In this document: piece after piece, positions 1 through 7,395 of the stretch | Layout of the letters: the number at the start of each line of letters is the position of its first letter | Position numbering within the stretch: position 1 is the stretch's first letter | DNA from: Erwinia pyrifoliae DSM 12163 | Lineage (GTDB): Bacteria; Pseudomonadota; Gammaproteobacteria; Enterobacterales; Enterobacteriaceae | Assembly: GCF_000026985.1 (NCBI RefSeq) | Contig: NC_017390.1 | Coordinates: 2,372,255 to 2,398,673 of the forward strand | Reading direction: 5' to 3' | Length of the DNA stretch: 26,419 nt | Position numbers and translations under genes: made by a program | Notes under the pieces: model-generated | Seen by the model: only the letters and a program-made list of their open reading frames with translations | What the model was told of the DNA's origin: nothing | Database searches by the model: none

Positions 1-179
1 GTCCGGATGGCAAAATATACTGTGCTGATTTCTCGATGACCTTTTTGATACTACATTTATATAATCGCATTCTCTATTAATGCAATTAAGAAATATATAA
101 CTTCCCATTTATAAATATGCAGCTTACAATATCACACGATATTAAAATACTGCTACAGATAGATGACTAGGGGCCTCTA

Positions 180-1280
180 ATGCATTTATATGATATTACT
201 AAAAACCACCACGCTTATACTTGTAAGACTAAATTGAGCACAGAAAAAAGTTTAACCAGAAGTTTAGTCTTCTCAATATTCCGGCACAAAGTTGCTCGCG
301 TAAGTGCTTCACCTGATACCTCCCTAAAAAGAAAAATAGATGGCACCAACTTTCAAAGACACAAAGGCGTCCAAGAAAATAATGAAGCGCTAAATGCCAT
401 TTACAGCCAACGTCCGCAGGGTGACATATCTTGTCGATTAGAGAATGAAAAGGAAAATATTATTGAATATATTGAATCATGTAAACATGCATTTTTCAAT
501 CATCCAGAGTTGCCGAAAAACTCAACCATTGACAGAATAAAAGATCTGCAAGAATTAGTATTCCCATTGATTGTTGTTTCTAATAACAAAATCATACCAA
601 ATGTAATACATTACTTTACAGATGCACGGGATGTTGCAAAACACATCGTTGAGGGACCAAGTGGTCAGCAACAATTTGTCTATTATAATGAAGGCCATGC
701 CATTTGCGTAGATGCTTTCAAAGACAAAGAAGATAATATTTCAATAATTACGATTGATTGCAGAAAAGTTGAGGGTGATGATGCCCCGGATACTGCACTA
801 GCCAGCGAAATATTTGGCAATTGGGATATCAAAGAAGGTAAATTGTCAATGCTTAATCTTCAAACTGATCTTCAAAGAAATTATACGGGATGTAAGTATT
901 TTAGCCTGGCATTTGCAGAGCAAACGGCTATAGATCCGAATATAATTTCTCAACATCAACTCAACATTAATGGTGCTAAATCGAAGAAGAGGAATGTACG
1001 ACACTTGTTAAACTTACAGAGTTCTGAAAAACTTTTAGGCTCATATTATTATCAACATGCCCATTCCTCCAAAAGAATTAACAAACTCTCAAAGGAAATA
1101 AGGGAGGGAATTGTTAGTCCAGCAGGTTCTCTTTTAGAGACACATGAAAAATATAGAGTAGAAAAAATAACAGGTAAAAAAGAAACTATTACATTCAGCA
1201 ACTCCATTGACTTTTTTCGTAAAAAATTACATGAAAATATCATGGAACAGTTGAACAAAGAAATTTGCGAAAATAAATAA
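180..1280 (+). CDS. YopJ/AvrRxv-family (peptidase C55-like) type III effector, probable acetyltransferase
   Basis: The 366-aa protein resembles YopJ/HopZ/AvrRxv effectors, which type III secretion delivers into host cells, where they acetylate Ser/Thr/Lys of host proteins. Visible signature: a His block EGHAICVD (His173), an acidic residue 20 on (Asp193, in IITIDC), then DLQRNYTGCKYFSLAFA with Cys238. Spacing and surrounding hydrophobic pattern match the His-Glu/Asp-Cys triad of YopJ (His109, Glu128, Cys172). The first ~90 residues are polar and poorly conserved, as expected of a secretion/translocation region, with no Sec signal. The C-terminal third is lysine/arginine-rich, which could fit inositol-phosphate binding, but that is speculative. 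The ATG follows AGGGG with 6-nt spacing. The gene is roughly one-third GC, far below the core genes to its right, so it was probably acquired horizontally. No chaperone gene, secretion gene or obvious hrp box (GGAACC-N15/16-CCAC) is visible in the 179 bp upstream. The family call is fairly secure; substrate and secretion are inferred. Confidence 0.8.
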   Translation: MHLYDITKNHHAYTCKTKLSTEKSLTRSLVFSIFRHKVARVSASPDTSLKRKIDGTNFQRHKGVQENNEALNAIYSQRPQGDISCRLENEKENIIEYIESCKHAFFNHPELPKNSTIDRIKDLQELVFPLIVVSNNKIIPNVIHYFTDARDVAKHIVEGPSGQQQFVYYNEGHAICVDAFKDKEDNISIITIDCRKVEGDDAPDTALASEIFGNWDIKEGKLSMLNLQTDLQRNYTGCKYFSLAFAEQTAIDPNIISQHQLNINGAKSKKRNVRHLLNLQSSEKLLGSYYYQHAHSSKRINKLSKEIREGIVSPAGSLLETHEKYRVEKITGKKETITFSNSIDFFRKKLHENIMEQLNKEICENK

Positions 1281-1373
1281 TGGCATGACTGGATCTTTGT
1301 TTCTGAATTTATTCAAGACACTCATTTTCAGATGTCACCCTACAGTGGTAACACCGATCCCGCAGCTGGTGTA

Positions 1374-1403
1374 AAAGGGGACATGATCGCCACATGCCCC
1401 TTT
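1374..1403. terminator. Hairpin between effector gene and ycfJ, possible bidirectional terminator
   Basis: AAAGGGG (1374-1380) pairs with CCCCTTT (1397-1403), and inside it CATG (1382-1385) pairs with CATG (1393-1396), with one bulged A and a 7-nt loop. It lies 93 bp after the effector stop and 103 bp after the ycfJ stop on the other strand. On the - strand four T follow the stem; on the + strand the T run is only three within the stem, so strength is uncertain. Confidence 0.45.
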
Positions 1404-1506
1404 CTATATGAAATTTAAAAAACCTGAAATTAACAATCTTAGCGCACCAGACAAGTTCCACAGCGTTGACCTTGTCGACATGTTATTTTCCGACCTGATT
1501 ATGCGT

Positions 1507-2046
1507 TCAGGCTTTATCGCCCAGCATCAGCTGACCGTTGCTGTCCAGCGGTATTCGCGTACCGGGGTCGTTATCCATACGGATTTTACCCTGCTGGTCA
1601 CCGATCTTATAGGTCACGTCGTATCCCTGTATCTTTTCCTGTTTGTCATACACGGTTTTACAACGCTGTTGGGTAGTGGTGTAGGTATCCCGCTGTTGCA
1701 ATGCCTCCTGCGCCTGATTGCCGCCGTAACCCCCGGCCAGAGCACCTGCTACCGTGGCGACATCACGACCGCGCCCCCCACCAAACTGGTGCCCCAGTAC
1801 GCCACCTGCCACCGCCCCCAGAACCGAGCCGGCGATACGATTTTCATCCTGCACCTGGCGACGATGAGTCAGCGTGACGTTATGGCACTCCTGACGTGGA
1901 TTCTTCAGCGTCTGTTTGATCTCAGTAGCCGAAATCACCTGCGCATACTGTGGCGTGCTATGGAATACATTCATACTGGCAACGGCCGCGACGCCCAATG
2001 CTGCCGCTACGCCGATGCCGACACCCGCTAACATGGATTTGTTCAC
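1507..2046 (-). CDS. ycfJ: YcfJ, glycine-zipper 2TM-domain envelope protein
   Basis: A 179-aa protein nearly collinear with E. coli YcfJ. An N-terminal hydrophobic helix (about residues 5-25, LAGVGIGVAAALGVAAVA) acts as anchor or signal. A glycine-zipper segment follows at about residues 70-112 (GSVLGAVAGGVLGHQFGGG, then GALAGGYGGNQ), the Rick_17kDa_Anti/2TM type associated with envelopes. The C-terminal part (YDVTYKIGDQQGKIRMD) is highly conserved. The start is GTG at 2046, chosen because AGGAGG sits 7 nt upstream and the length then equals E. coli's; a longer reading to a TTG at 2064 would begin upstream of that ribosome binding site. It stands alone between the ndh terminator and the accessory segment. 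The molecular role is not established; it is linked to biofilm and stress phenotypes in E. coli. Confidence 0.9.
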   Translation of the reverse strand: MNKSMLAGVGIGVAAALGVAAVASMNVFHSTPQYAQVISATEIKQTLKNPRQECHNVTLTHRRQVQDENRIAGSVLGAVAGGVLGHQFGGGRGRDVATVAGALAGGYGGNQAQEALQQRDTYTTTQQRCKTVYDKQEKIQGYDVTYKIGDQQGKIRMDNDPGTRIPLDSNGQLMLGDKA

Positions 2047-2267
2047 AGGTAAACCTCCTGACAAAGTGACCGCGCATTCTCGCCTGATGCCATCCGATGC
2101 CTGCTACGGCATACTCGGCGTGCGCGAAGCGCCGTGGTAATTAAGCGAATTTTGCGCTGTGTAAGAGGTTGTGACTATCAGAATTTTGGAAGAAAACCGC
2201 TCCCCGGCCATAAGTAAAAGCTTTTAAGAGTGTTCTTATCGGGAGGAAGGAGAGGGTAAAACATAAG

Positions 2268-2310
2268 AACGGCTTATCACGTCATGAGAAAATTACGCTG
2301 ATAAGCCGTT
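2268..2310 (-). terminator. ndh transcription terminator
   Basis: AACGGCTTATCA (2268-2279) and TGATAAGCCGTT (2299-2310) form a perfect 12-bp stem with a 19-nt loop, 38 bp past the ndh stop. On the - strand the stem is followed by CTTATGTTTTACC, a loose T-rich tail. A second perfect 8-bp repeat, GTTCTTAT (2232-2239) with ATAAGAAC (2263-2270), shares three bases with the stem's outer arm. The 283-bp gap 2065-2347 otherwise holds the ycfJ upstream region; I see no clear ycfJ promoter. Confidence 0.6.
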
Positions 2311-2347
2311 TAAGGGTCATTTAATCGCCATAAAGGGCAATAAAAGA

Positions 2348-3652
2348 TTAATGCAGTTTAAGACGCGGGCGGATCACCCGATTAATACTGCCGACCAGCA
2401 TCATTAGCCCGGTTTTGAAATAGCCATGCAGGGCAACCTGGTGCATACGATACAGTGAGATATAAACCAGGCGTGCAATGCGCCCTTCCACCATCATTGA
2501 ACCGCGCATCAGGTTGCCCATCAGGCTTCCCACGGTGCTAAAGCGTGAGAGCGAGACCAGCGAGCCGTGATCTTTATAAACGTACTGACTTTGCGATTGG
2601 CCATTGATATTGGCCATAATGTTAGCCAGCACGCGGGACGCCATCTGATGAGCAGACTGCGCACGCGGTGGAACAAAACCGCCAGAAGGCAGCGGACAGG
2701 AAGCGCAATCACCAATAGCATAAATATTGGCATCGCGGGTAGTCTGCAATGTCGGTTCCACCACCAGCTGATTGATGCGGTTGGTTTCCAGGCCGCCGAG
2801 GTCTTTCATAAAGTCGGGTGCCTTGATACCGGCCGCCCACACCATCAGGTCAGCATCAATAAATTCACCAGACTTGGTATGCAGGCCATTTTTTTCTGCG
2901 CTGGTCACCATCGTCCGCGTCAGCACGCGCACGCCAATTTTTCTCAGTTCGCTGTGCGCCGCACTGGAAATACGCGGCGGTAATGCGGGAAGAATACGCT
3001 CACCGGCTTCGACCAGCGTCACGTTCAGCGCCTGGTTGTCCAGCCCTTTGTAGCCGTAGCTGTGTAGCTGCTTAACCGCATTATGCAGTTCGGCAGACAG
3101 TTCAACTCCGGTTGCTCCCCCGCCCACAATGGCAATATTGACCTTTTCCTGCTGACCTTCACTGGCGGAGAATTTCAGGAACAGGTTGAGCATTTCATTG
3201 TGGAATCGACGCGCCTGATGCGGGTTATCAAGGAAGATACAGTTGTCCTTCACCCCCGGCGTACCGAAGTCGTTAGACGTACTGCCCAGCGCCATCACCA
3301 GGGTGTCATATTCCAGTTCGCGTTGAGGAACCAGAACGTCGCCCTGCTCATCAAGGATTTCCGCCAGCTGCAGTCGGTTATTCTCGCGATCCAGATCGGT
3401 CAGCGTGCCGATCTGGAAACTGAACCCATGCTTGTGGGCATGTGCCAGATAGCTCAGACCATCAATGCCTTCATCCAGTGAGCCGGTGGCTACCTCATGC
3501 AGTAACGGTTTCCACAGATGGCTATGGTTACGATCCACCAGCGTGATCTGAGCTTTGTTTTTACGCCCTAACTTGTGACCAAGCTGAGTAGCCAGTTCCA
3601 GGCCTCCGGCACCCCCGCCGACGATAACAATTTTTTTCATAGGTGTTGTCAA
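2348..3652 (-). CDS. ndh: NADH:quinone oxidoreductase II (type II NADH dehydrogenase)
   Basis: A 434-aa single-subunit, non-proton-pumping NADH dehydrogenase that passes electrons from NADH through FAD to ubiquinone at the inner face of the cytoplasmic membrane. Two Rossmann dinucleotide motifs are visible: [12 protein letters not shown] near residue 6 for FAD and [17 protein letters not shown] near residue 175 for NADH. A further flavin motif, [11 protein letters not shown], lies near residue 315, and the amphipathic C-terminal membrane-binding region ends in [14 protein letters not shown], as in E. coli. The start is TTG at 3652, with GAGG 6-7 nt upstream, giving LTTPMKKIV and exactly the E. 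coli length; an in-frame ATG lies at 3640. It is transcribed alone, with a promoter containing an FNR box at 3785-3798 and a strong terminator. Expected regulation is anaerobic repression by FNR. Confidence 0.97.
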   Translation of the reverse strand: MTTPMKKIVIVGGGAGGLELATQLGHKLGRKNKAQITLVDRNHSHLWKPLLHEVATGSLDEGIDGLSYLAHAHKHGFSFQIGTLTDLDRENNRLQLAEILDEQGDVLVPQRELEYDTLVMALGSTSNDFGTPGVKDNCIFLDNPHQARRFHNEMLNLFLKFSASEGQQEKVNIAIVGGGATGVELSAELHNAVKQLHSYGYKGLDNQALNVTLVEAGERILPALPPRISSAAHSELRKIGVRVLTRTMVTSAEKNGLHTKSGEFIDADLMVWAAGIKAPDFMKDLGGLETNRINQLVVEPTLQTTRDANIYAIGDCASCPLPSGGFVPPRAQSAHQMASRVLANIMANINGQSQSQYVYKDHGSLVSLSRFSTVGSLMGNLMRGSMMVEGRIARLVYISLYRMHQVALHGYFKTGLMMLVGSINRVIRPRLKLH

Positions 3653-3748
3653 ACGACCCTCATAAAAGTAAACCAATCGTTAATGAAAGGTTAATAGAAT
3701 AACCTTAATTAACATAGGGTTGGCGATTCTAATTCGCAATCTGGCGTC

Positions 3749-3780
3749 AGAATAGCACGGGGGAATTCATCTGTTCTATG
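3749..3780 (-). promoter_or_regulatory. ndh promoter
   Basis: On the - strand an extended -10, TGC TATTCT, occupies 3757-3749. The -35 region is poor. The predicted start near 3742 leaves a leader of about 90 nt to the TTG. That leader holds a 7-bp hairpin, AAGGTTA (3687-3693) with TAACCTT (3700-3706). Confidence 0.55.
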
Positions 3781-3784
3781 AAAA

Positions 3785-3798
3785 TTGATCCTGGTCAA
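3785..3798 (-). promoter_or_regulatory. FNR binding site upstream of ndh
   Basis: TTGATCCTGGTCAA matches the FNR consensus TTGAT-N4-ATCAA at 9 of 10 positions. Its centre (3791.5) is about 50 bp upstream of the predicted ndh start, the same place as the -50.5 repressor site known for E. coli ndh. The spacing depends on my -10 assignment. Confidence 0.75.
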
Positions 3799-3876
3799 TT
3801 TTATCCGTTTAATCGGGGAATTTCATATTGCTAAGCCCTTGTTAAACCTGTGGTAGTCCCCTTTGTTCTGATTGCC

Positions 3877-4007
3877 GCCTGGGCAACCCTCTTTCCAGGC
3901 CGGGATGCGCCTGTTGCCCTTATCAGTATTGATCCCCGGCGCACCTGCCCCGTGCCGCGCAAAACGTCGGCTAACATGGCCAGCCCGGACGGTTGCAGGG
4001 CAGGTGC
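3877..4007. other. Intergenic cluster of inverted repeats, possible structured RNA
   Basis: The gap 3800-4029 has no ORF I trust. It contains GCCTGG/CCAGGC (3877-3882/3895-3900), GGCAAC/GTTGCC (3882-3887/3913-3918), TGCGCC/GGCGCA (3906-3911/3938-3943), and a nested structure. In the nested structure GCACCTGCCC (3941-3950) pairs with GGGCAGGTGC (3998-4007), and inside it CGTCGGCT (3965-3972) pairs with AGCC-CG-GACG (3982-3991) around a 9-nt loop. No T tract follows on either strand, so this is not a standard terminator. The stretch near 3900-3926 loosely recalls an enterobacterial REP element. It lies between the isomerase stop and the ndh promoter. Confidence 0.4.
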
Positions 4008-4029
4008 TGCAGGATAAGTGCTACAAATA

Positions 4030-5139
4030 TCAGTAAATAAAGAAATCGCCCTTCATATATATTTGCGCGTTCCTTTGAGTATAAACTTCAAGCTCTTCAC
4101 CACTGCCAGAAAAACCAAAAACAGAGATTCCTGCAAAGTGTTTTATCCTGATTTCGCTTTCAGCGTTGAATTGTTTCGCTGCCAGCGTGCCTTCAATGCC
4201 ACAGGCACATGCCAGACAACAACCGCCGGAAACAGCGATGGAATGATGGATCTCCTTCGGCGTTAAATAGATCATCGATATATCACACTGCTCATTTCCT
4301 TGACTTATTATGGCGACTTTAGGCAAAGTTATTGAGTTTTTAATTTCGCACTCTGTCATCAGGAAACCGTCGCTGTTCTTTAGCCGCATCATTATTCCGG
4401 CCTTAATCCTGATTGAGTTGACCCTTTCAAGGAGAAGATCCATAGCAACCAGTTTCTGTCTTTCTTCATCCCCGTTAATACCCAGTGAAGCGGCATCTAT
4501 AATCACCATCGGCATCACCGCATCAATACATGTCACTGCCACGTCATCTATCATGTCAATTTTGTTCCCGGTAGGGAATAAGCTCCCCGTCACCGCCCCG
4601 GCCGGATCTTTGAATGACATGTCAATTTTAGGGTATTCGTTTTCGATTCCTGGCAGCAGGCAGGTATCCAGCCCCCCGTTCCGGCGGTAAATTTTACAAT
4701 AAATATCTTTCCGCGTATTTGTGTTACGGATGTGTATGGCTCCGTTAACCACTAGCTGATCGACAACCCCCATATCTTCAAGTACCAGCGGGATCGACGA
4801 CATCATATTACCGCAGTTCACTCTCCAGGATACTGTCGGGCTGGTTGATTCCAGTTGTAAGAAGGTGCTGGTCACCACCTTATTATGTTTATCAATATCG
4901 ATAATGAAGGCTTTATTGCTGGTGCTTTTACCTTTACCAATTCCTTCTGTTTGATACGGATCGGGCTTTTGGCTTTCCTTCCTCGGCGTCCCAAGGATGC
5001 ATCTCATGACTTTATTAATCTCTTCTTTTTCTTCTGGCAGATTTTCTTTAAGAATAACAACACCCGACGAGGTTCCGCCACGGACGTAATATAAAGGTAT
5101 TTTTTTCATCTTTTCCATGTTGACTGTTCTTATTAGCAT
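4030..5139 (-). CDS. PrpF/GalD-family isomerase (4-oxalomesaconate tautomerase or 2-methylaconitate isomerase-like)
   Basis: A 369-aa member of the PrpF family (diaminopimelate-epimerase-like fold), whose enzymes shift double bonds in unsaturated tricarboxylates. It aligns well from memory with E. coli YbhH: N-terminal YYVRGGTSSG (18-26), GIGKGKSTSNK ending in Lys76, which falls on the catalytic Lys, NCGN at 108-111 with Cys109, FKDPAGAVTGSLFPTG (176-191), DDVAVTCIDAVMPMVIIDA, and a C-terminal Cys in CACGIEGT (Cys313). The key residues look intact, so it should be active; the exact substrate cannot be read from sequence. The start is uncertain: ATG at 5139 has AGGA too close, and ATGs at 5118 and 5109 have only weak sites. 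Base composition is visibly lower in GC than nagZ or ndh. It stands alone, where E. coli carries ycfP between nagZ and ndh, so it is probably an acquired single-gene unit. A CRP-like box lies upstream. Confidence 0.85.
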   Translation of the reverse strand: MLIRTVNMEKMKKIPLYYVRGGTSSGVVILKENLPEEKEEINKVMRCILGTPRKESQKPDPYQTEGIGKGKSTSNKAFIIDIDKHNKVVTSTFLQLESTSPTVSWRVNCGNMMSSIPLVLEDMGVVDQLVVNGAIHIRNTNTRKDIYCKIYRRNGGLDTCLLPGIENEYPKIDMSFKDPAGAVTGSLFPTGNKIDMIDDVAVTCIDAVMPMVIIDAASLGINGDEERQKLVAMDLLLERVNSIRIKAGIMMRLKNSDGFLMTECEIKNSITLPKVAIISQGNEQCDISMIYLTPKEIHHSIAVSGGCCLACACGIEGTLAAKQFNAESEIRIKHFAGISVFGFSGSGEELEVYTQRNAQIYMKGDFFIY

Positions 5140-5290
5140 TTCCTGTGCGTCAGAAACCCGGGAGCGACACTCTTTTTCACAAGTTGATGTGTAAGGGTGT
5201 AATAAAACGCAGTTTGGTAAGTTTTTATCTCATGACTACGTGATCGGGTTTTATGATTTTAGCGACAGGGAGGTTGCAGGTATCCATGTT

Positions 5291-5306
5291 TGTTACAAAT
5301 GTCACA
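5291..5306 (-). promoter_or_regulatory. CRP-like binding site upstream of the isomerase gene
   Basis: TGTTACAAATGTCACA matches TGTGA-N6-TCACA at 9 of 10 conserved positions. It lies about 150 bp upstream of the isomerase start. On the - strand a candidate -10, TAAAAT (5261-5256), would put the box about 50 bp upstream of transcription start, although the matching -35 is poor. The rest of 5140-5370 shows no other clear element. Confidence 0.4.
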
Positions 5307-5371
5307 TGAATCCTGCACTATTAAGTGTCGTGACCAGCGGTTTAGTTCCACCTGCTCATTAAGGAGAACCA

Positions 5372-5434
5372 ATGCGGGTGAAAGCAGGCAGCCGCATTTA
5401 CTCTCGGCCGCCTGCCGGTCACCGGGCGGGATAG
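5372..5434 (+). CDS. Possible 20-aa small ORF with good ribosome binding site
   Basis: ATG at 5372 follows AAGGAG with a short spacing (about 6 nt) and reads 20 codons (MRVKAGSRIYSRPPAGHRAG) to TAG. The hairpin 5384-5415 lies wholly inside it and the palindrome 5451-5468 follows the stop by 16 nt. The peptide is basic and has no recognised relative. No convincing promoter was seen. It could be chance, or a peptide encoded within a small RNA. Confidence 0.2.
   Translation: MRVKAGSRIYSRPPAGHRAG
5384..5415 (-). terminator. Second hairpin downstream of nagZ
   Basis: GCAGGCAGCCG (5384-5394) pairs with CGGCCGCCTGC (5405-5415), 11 pairs with one mismatch and a 10-nt loop. On the - strand TTTC follows. 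It may back up the palindrome at 5451-5468 as terminator of the hinT-to-nagZ operon. Confidence 0.4.
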
Positions 5435-5450
5435 ACCAGCGGGCCGACAT

Positions 5451-5468
5451 AAAATGCGGCCGCATTTT
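5451..5468. terminator. Perfect 18-bp palindrome, probable bidirectional terminator after nagZ
   Basis: AAAATGCGGCCGCATTTT is a perfect palindrome. As RNA it folds to a 7-bp stem with a GGCC loop, with A's before and U's after on both strands. It sits 43 bp past the nagZ stop, the expected place for the operon terminator. A palindromic operator is the alternative. Confidence 0.55.
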
Positions 5469-5510
5469 GCCAATCCGTTCTACTGGCTGAGGTACGCGTG
5501 CACCCAGAAG

Positions 5511-6542
5511 TTAGCTGCCTTCACCCGCTTTATGGGTTAGCCAGCGATCCTGTAGCCGGGCCAACGCGGCGCTGGTTTCCTTCCAGCGCGGTGAGTCGAT
5601 AAGCTGTTGCCGGGTAAGGTTCCCCCGGTGGTACAGCCGGGCAACCCTTTCAGACACCATCACCGGCAGATTATCCAACACGCTGACCGCGCCAGCCCGG
5701 TTATTACACACCAGGATCATATCGCATCCGGCGTCCAGCGCGGCCCGGGCGCGCTCGGGGTAGCTGCCCATAATCGCTGCGCCCTCCATTGACAGATCGT
5801 CGGAGAAAATCACGCCGTCATAGCCCAGCTCCTGACGCAACACGGTTTTTAACCAGTGCGGGGAGCCGCTGGCAGGACGCGGGTCCACCTGCGTATAGAT
5901 AACGTGGGCGGGCATAATGGCATCCAGCGCCTGTTCCGCTATCAGCTGCTGAAAGATCGGCATATCATGCTGGCGGATTTCCGCTTCGCTGCGCGTGTCG
6001 CGCGGAGTCTCTTTATGTGAATCTGCACTGACGGCACCATGCCCGGGAAAATGCTTGCCGGTGGTTTTCATGCCTGCTTCGTGCATCCCGCGAATAAAAC
6101 AGCGAGCCAGCCGTAAGGCGATGGCCGGATCTTCATGGAATGAGCGCTCGCCGATAGCCGCGCTGCCGTGGCCAATGTCCAGTACCGGAGCAAAGCTGAT
6201 ATCAATATCCATGGCGATCATCTCTGACGCCATCAGCCAGCCAGCCTGCTGCGCCAGCTTTTCGGCCTCAGTCGATGGGTTAAGCGCCGCAAACGCCTGC
6301 ATGGCGGGCAGCCGGGTAAATCCTTCACGGAAGCGCTGTACGCGCCCGCCTTCCTGATCCACCGCCACCACCAGACGATGACGCGATGCACTGCGGATCT
6401 GGCGCACCAGCTCCCGCAGCTGCGCCGGATCGTGATAGTTGCGGCTGAACAGGATCAGTCCCCCCGTCAGCGGATGCTGTAAGATTTCACGTTCTTCCGC
6501 ATTCAGCTCGCAACCGAGCACGTCTAACATTACCGGACCCAT
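5511..6542 (-). CDS. nagZ: beta-N-acetylglucosaminidase NagZ (family GH3)
   Basis: A 343-aa cytoplasmic GH3 hexosaminidase that removes GlcNAc from GlcNAc-1,6-anhydroMurNAc-peptides imported during peptidoglycan recycling, so it influences AmpC-inducing muropeptide levels. Visible motifs: [11 protein letters not shown] substrate loop (~62-72), the GH3 signature [18 protein letters not shown] with Lys163, His164, Asp174 and His176 (the Asp-His dyad of NagZ), and [10 protein letters not shown] with nucleophile Asp248. Two adjacent ATGs occur; the second (6542) is preferred because GAGG is 6 nt upstream and it gives the E. coli N-terminus MGPVMLDV. It is last in the operon, 10 nt after thiK, and followed by two hairpins. 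Confidence 0.97.
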   Translation of the reverse strand: MGPVMLDVLGCELNAEEREILQHPLTGGLILFSRNYHDPAQLRELVRQIRSASRHRLVVAVDQEGGRVQRFREGFTRLPAMQAFAALNPSTEAEKLAQQAGWLMASEMIAMDIDISFAPVLDIGHGSAAIGERSFHEDPAIALRLARCFIRGMHEAGMKTTGKHFPGHGAVSADSHKETPRDTRSEAEIRQHDMPIFQQLIAEQALDAIMPAHVIYTQVDPRPASGSPHWLKTVLRQELGYDGVIFSDDLSMEGAAIMGSYPERARAALDAGCDMILVCNNRAGAVSVLDNLPVMVSERVARLYHRGNLTRQQLIDSPRWKETSAALARLQDRWLTHKAGEGS

Positions 6543-6552
6543 CATTCACCTC

Positions 6553-7395
6553 TTAGCCTGTTATCCGCCGCCAGCCCACCGCCGCCAGCGTATGAAAATG
6601 TTGTTCACCGCTTTGCTGCCAGCGCAGTTCGTACCAGCTGGTTGCCAGCAGTTCCAGCCACGGTCGCCAGCGCGCCACCTGCTGCCCCAGTCGCTGTTCA
6701 TTGATATGCTGCAAGCGGGCGTAATGGATGATTAATCGCTGCTGCTGTACATGATCAAACGCGTTTGCGCTAATCATCGCCGCCAGTTCCAGCGCGACAT
6801 CCCCATCCCCGGCGTATTCCCAGTCAATCAGCCTGAGCCGGTCACCGTCAGCCAGCAAATTAGCGCCGTGAATATCCATGTGCAGCACGCCGAGTCGTAA
6901 CGGCCGTGGTTCCCGCAGACGCTGGCAGCGCTGTAATGCGCGCAGCCAGTGTAAATTTCGTCGCCGCACATCACTACGCTGCCAGTAACTCAGCAGCAGC
7001 GGCAGCAGCTGCAACCGATAGCCCGTTAGCGGCATGCGGTGCAGTTTAACCACTTCGTCAATCGCATCCTCTATCCGGGCGTCCAGCTGCGGCGGCGTCA
7101 GCGGCTCCCCCGGCTGCCAGCCCAGTAACAGCCAGTGGCGGTTGCGTCCATAGACGCGCGGCGCGCCATCGCTGCCGGCCAGCTTGCGCAACAGCCGGTA
7201 TTCACGCTGGCGGTCAACGCCGGGCATCATCACGCCACGCGCCACCCTGCGTGCCACCAGGGCGCTGCCGGGGAGTGACACTTTCACGCTGAAGCCGCTC
7301 AGCCCGTCAAGCGGCAGAAAAGAAGCGGCATCAAATGCCGCCGGAAAATGTTGCGCCAGCAAACGTTGCAGGGCGGGATCAGTGTACAACGGCAC
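6553..7395 (-). CDS. thiK: Thiamine kinase ThiK
   Basis: An aminoglycoside-phosphotransferase/choline-kinase-fold protein that phosphorylates salvaged thiamine to thiamine monophosphate. The catalytic loop LHMDIHGANLL (Asp174, Asn179 in 280-aa numbering) and the metal-binding LIDWEYAGDGD (Asp191) are intact. The middle (LLPLLLSYWQRSD, REPRPLRLG) matches E. coli YcfN/ThiK closely. The start is uncertain: GTG at 7395 gives 280 aa and overlaps lpoB by 17 nt; GTG at 7419 gives 288 aa with a 41-nt overlap; TTG at 7389 is also possible. None has a strong ribosome binding site, so translational coupling to lpoB is likely. The N-terminal glycine loop (GLSGFSVKV) differs somewhat from E. coli. Confidence 0.9.
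   Translation of the reverse strand: MPLYTDPALQRLLAQHFPAAFDAASFLPLDGLSGFSVKVSLPGSALVARRVARGVMMPGVDRQREYRLLRKLAGSDGAPRVYGRNRHWLLLGWQPGEPLTPPQLDARIEDAIDEVVKLHRMPLTGYRLQLLPLLLSYWQRSDVRRRNLHWLRALQRCQRLREPRPLRLGVLHMDIHGANLLADGDRLRLIDWEYAGDGDVALELAAMISANAFDHVQQQRLIIHYARLQHINEQRLGQQVARWRPWLELLATSWYELRWQQSGEQHFHTLAAVGWRRITG

Noticed and set aside
1408..2031. 207-aa open frame on the + strand
   Set aside because: It lies opposite ycfJ, whose protein is strongly conserved. It has no family motif or good ribosome binding site, so it is a shadow frame.
3800..4029. Possible ycfP remnant
   Set aside because: Reading the frames here showed nothing like the YcfP motif MIIYLHGFDS or other YcfP blocks. The gene seems absent rather than decayed, as far as can be judged by eye.
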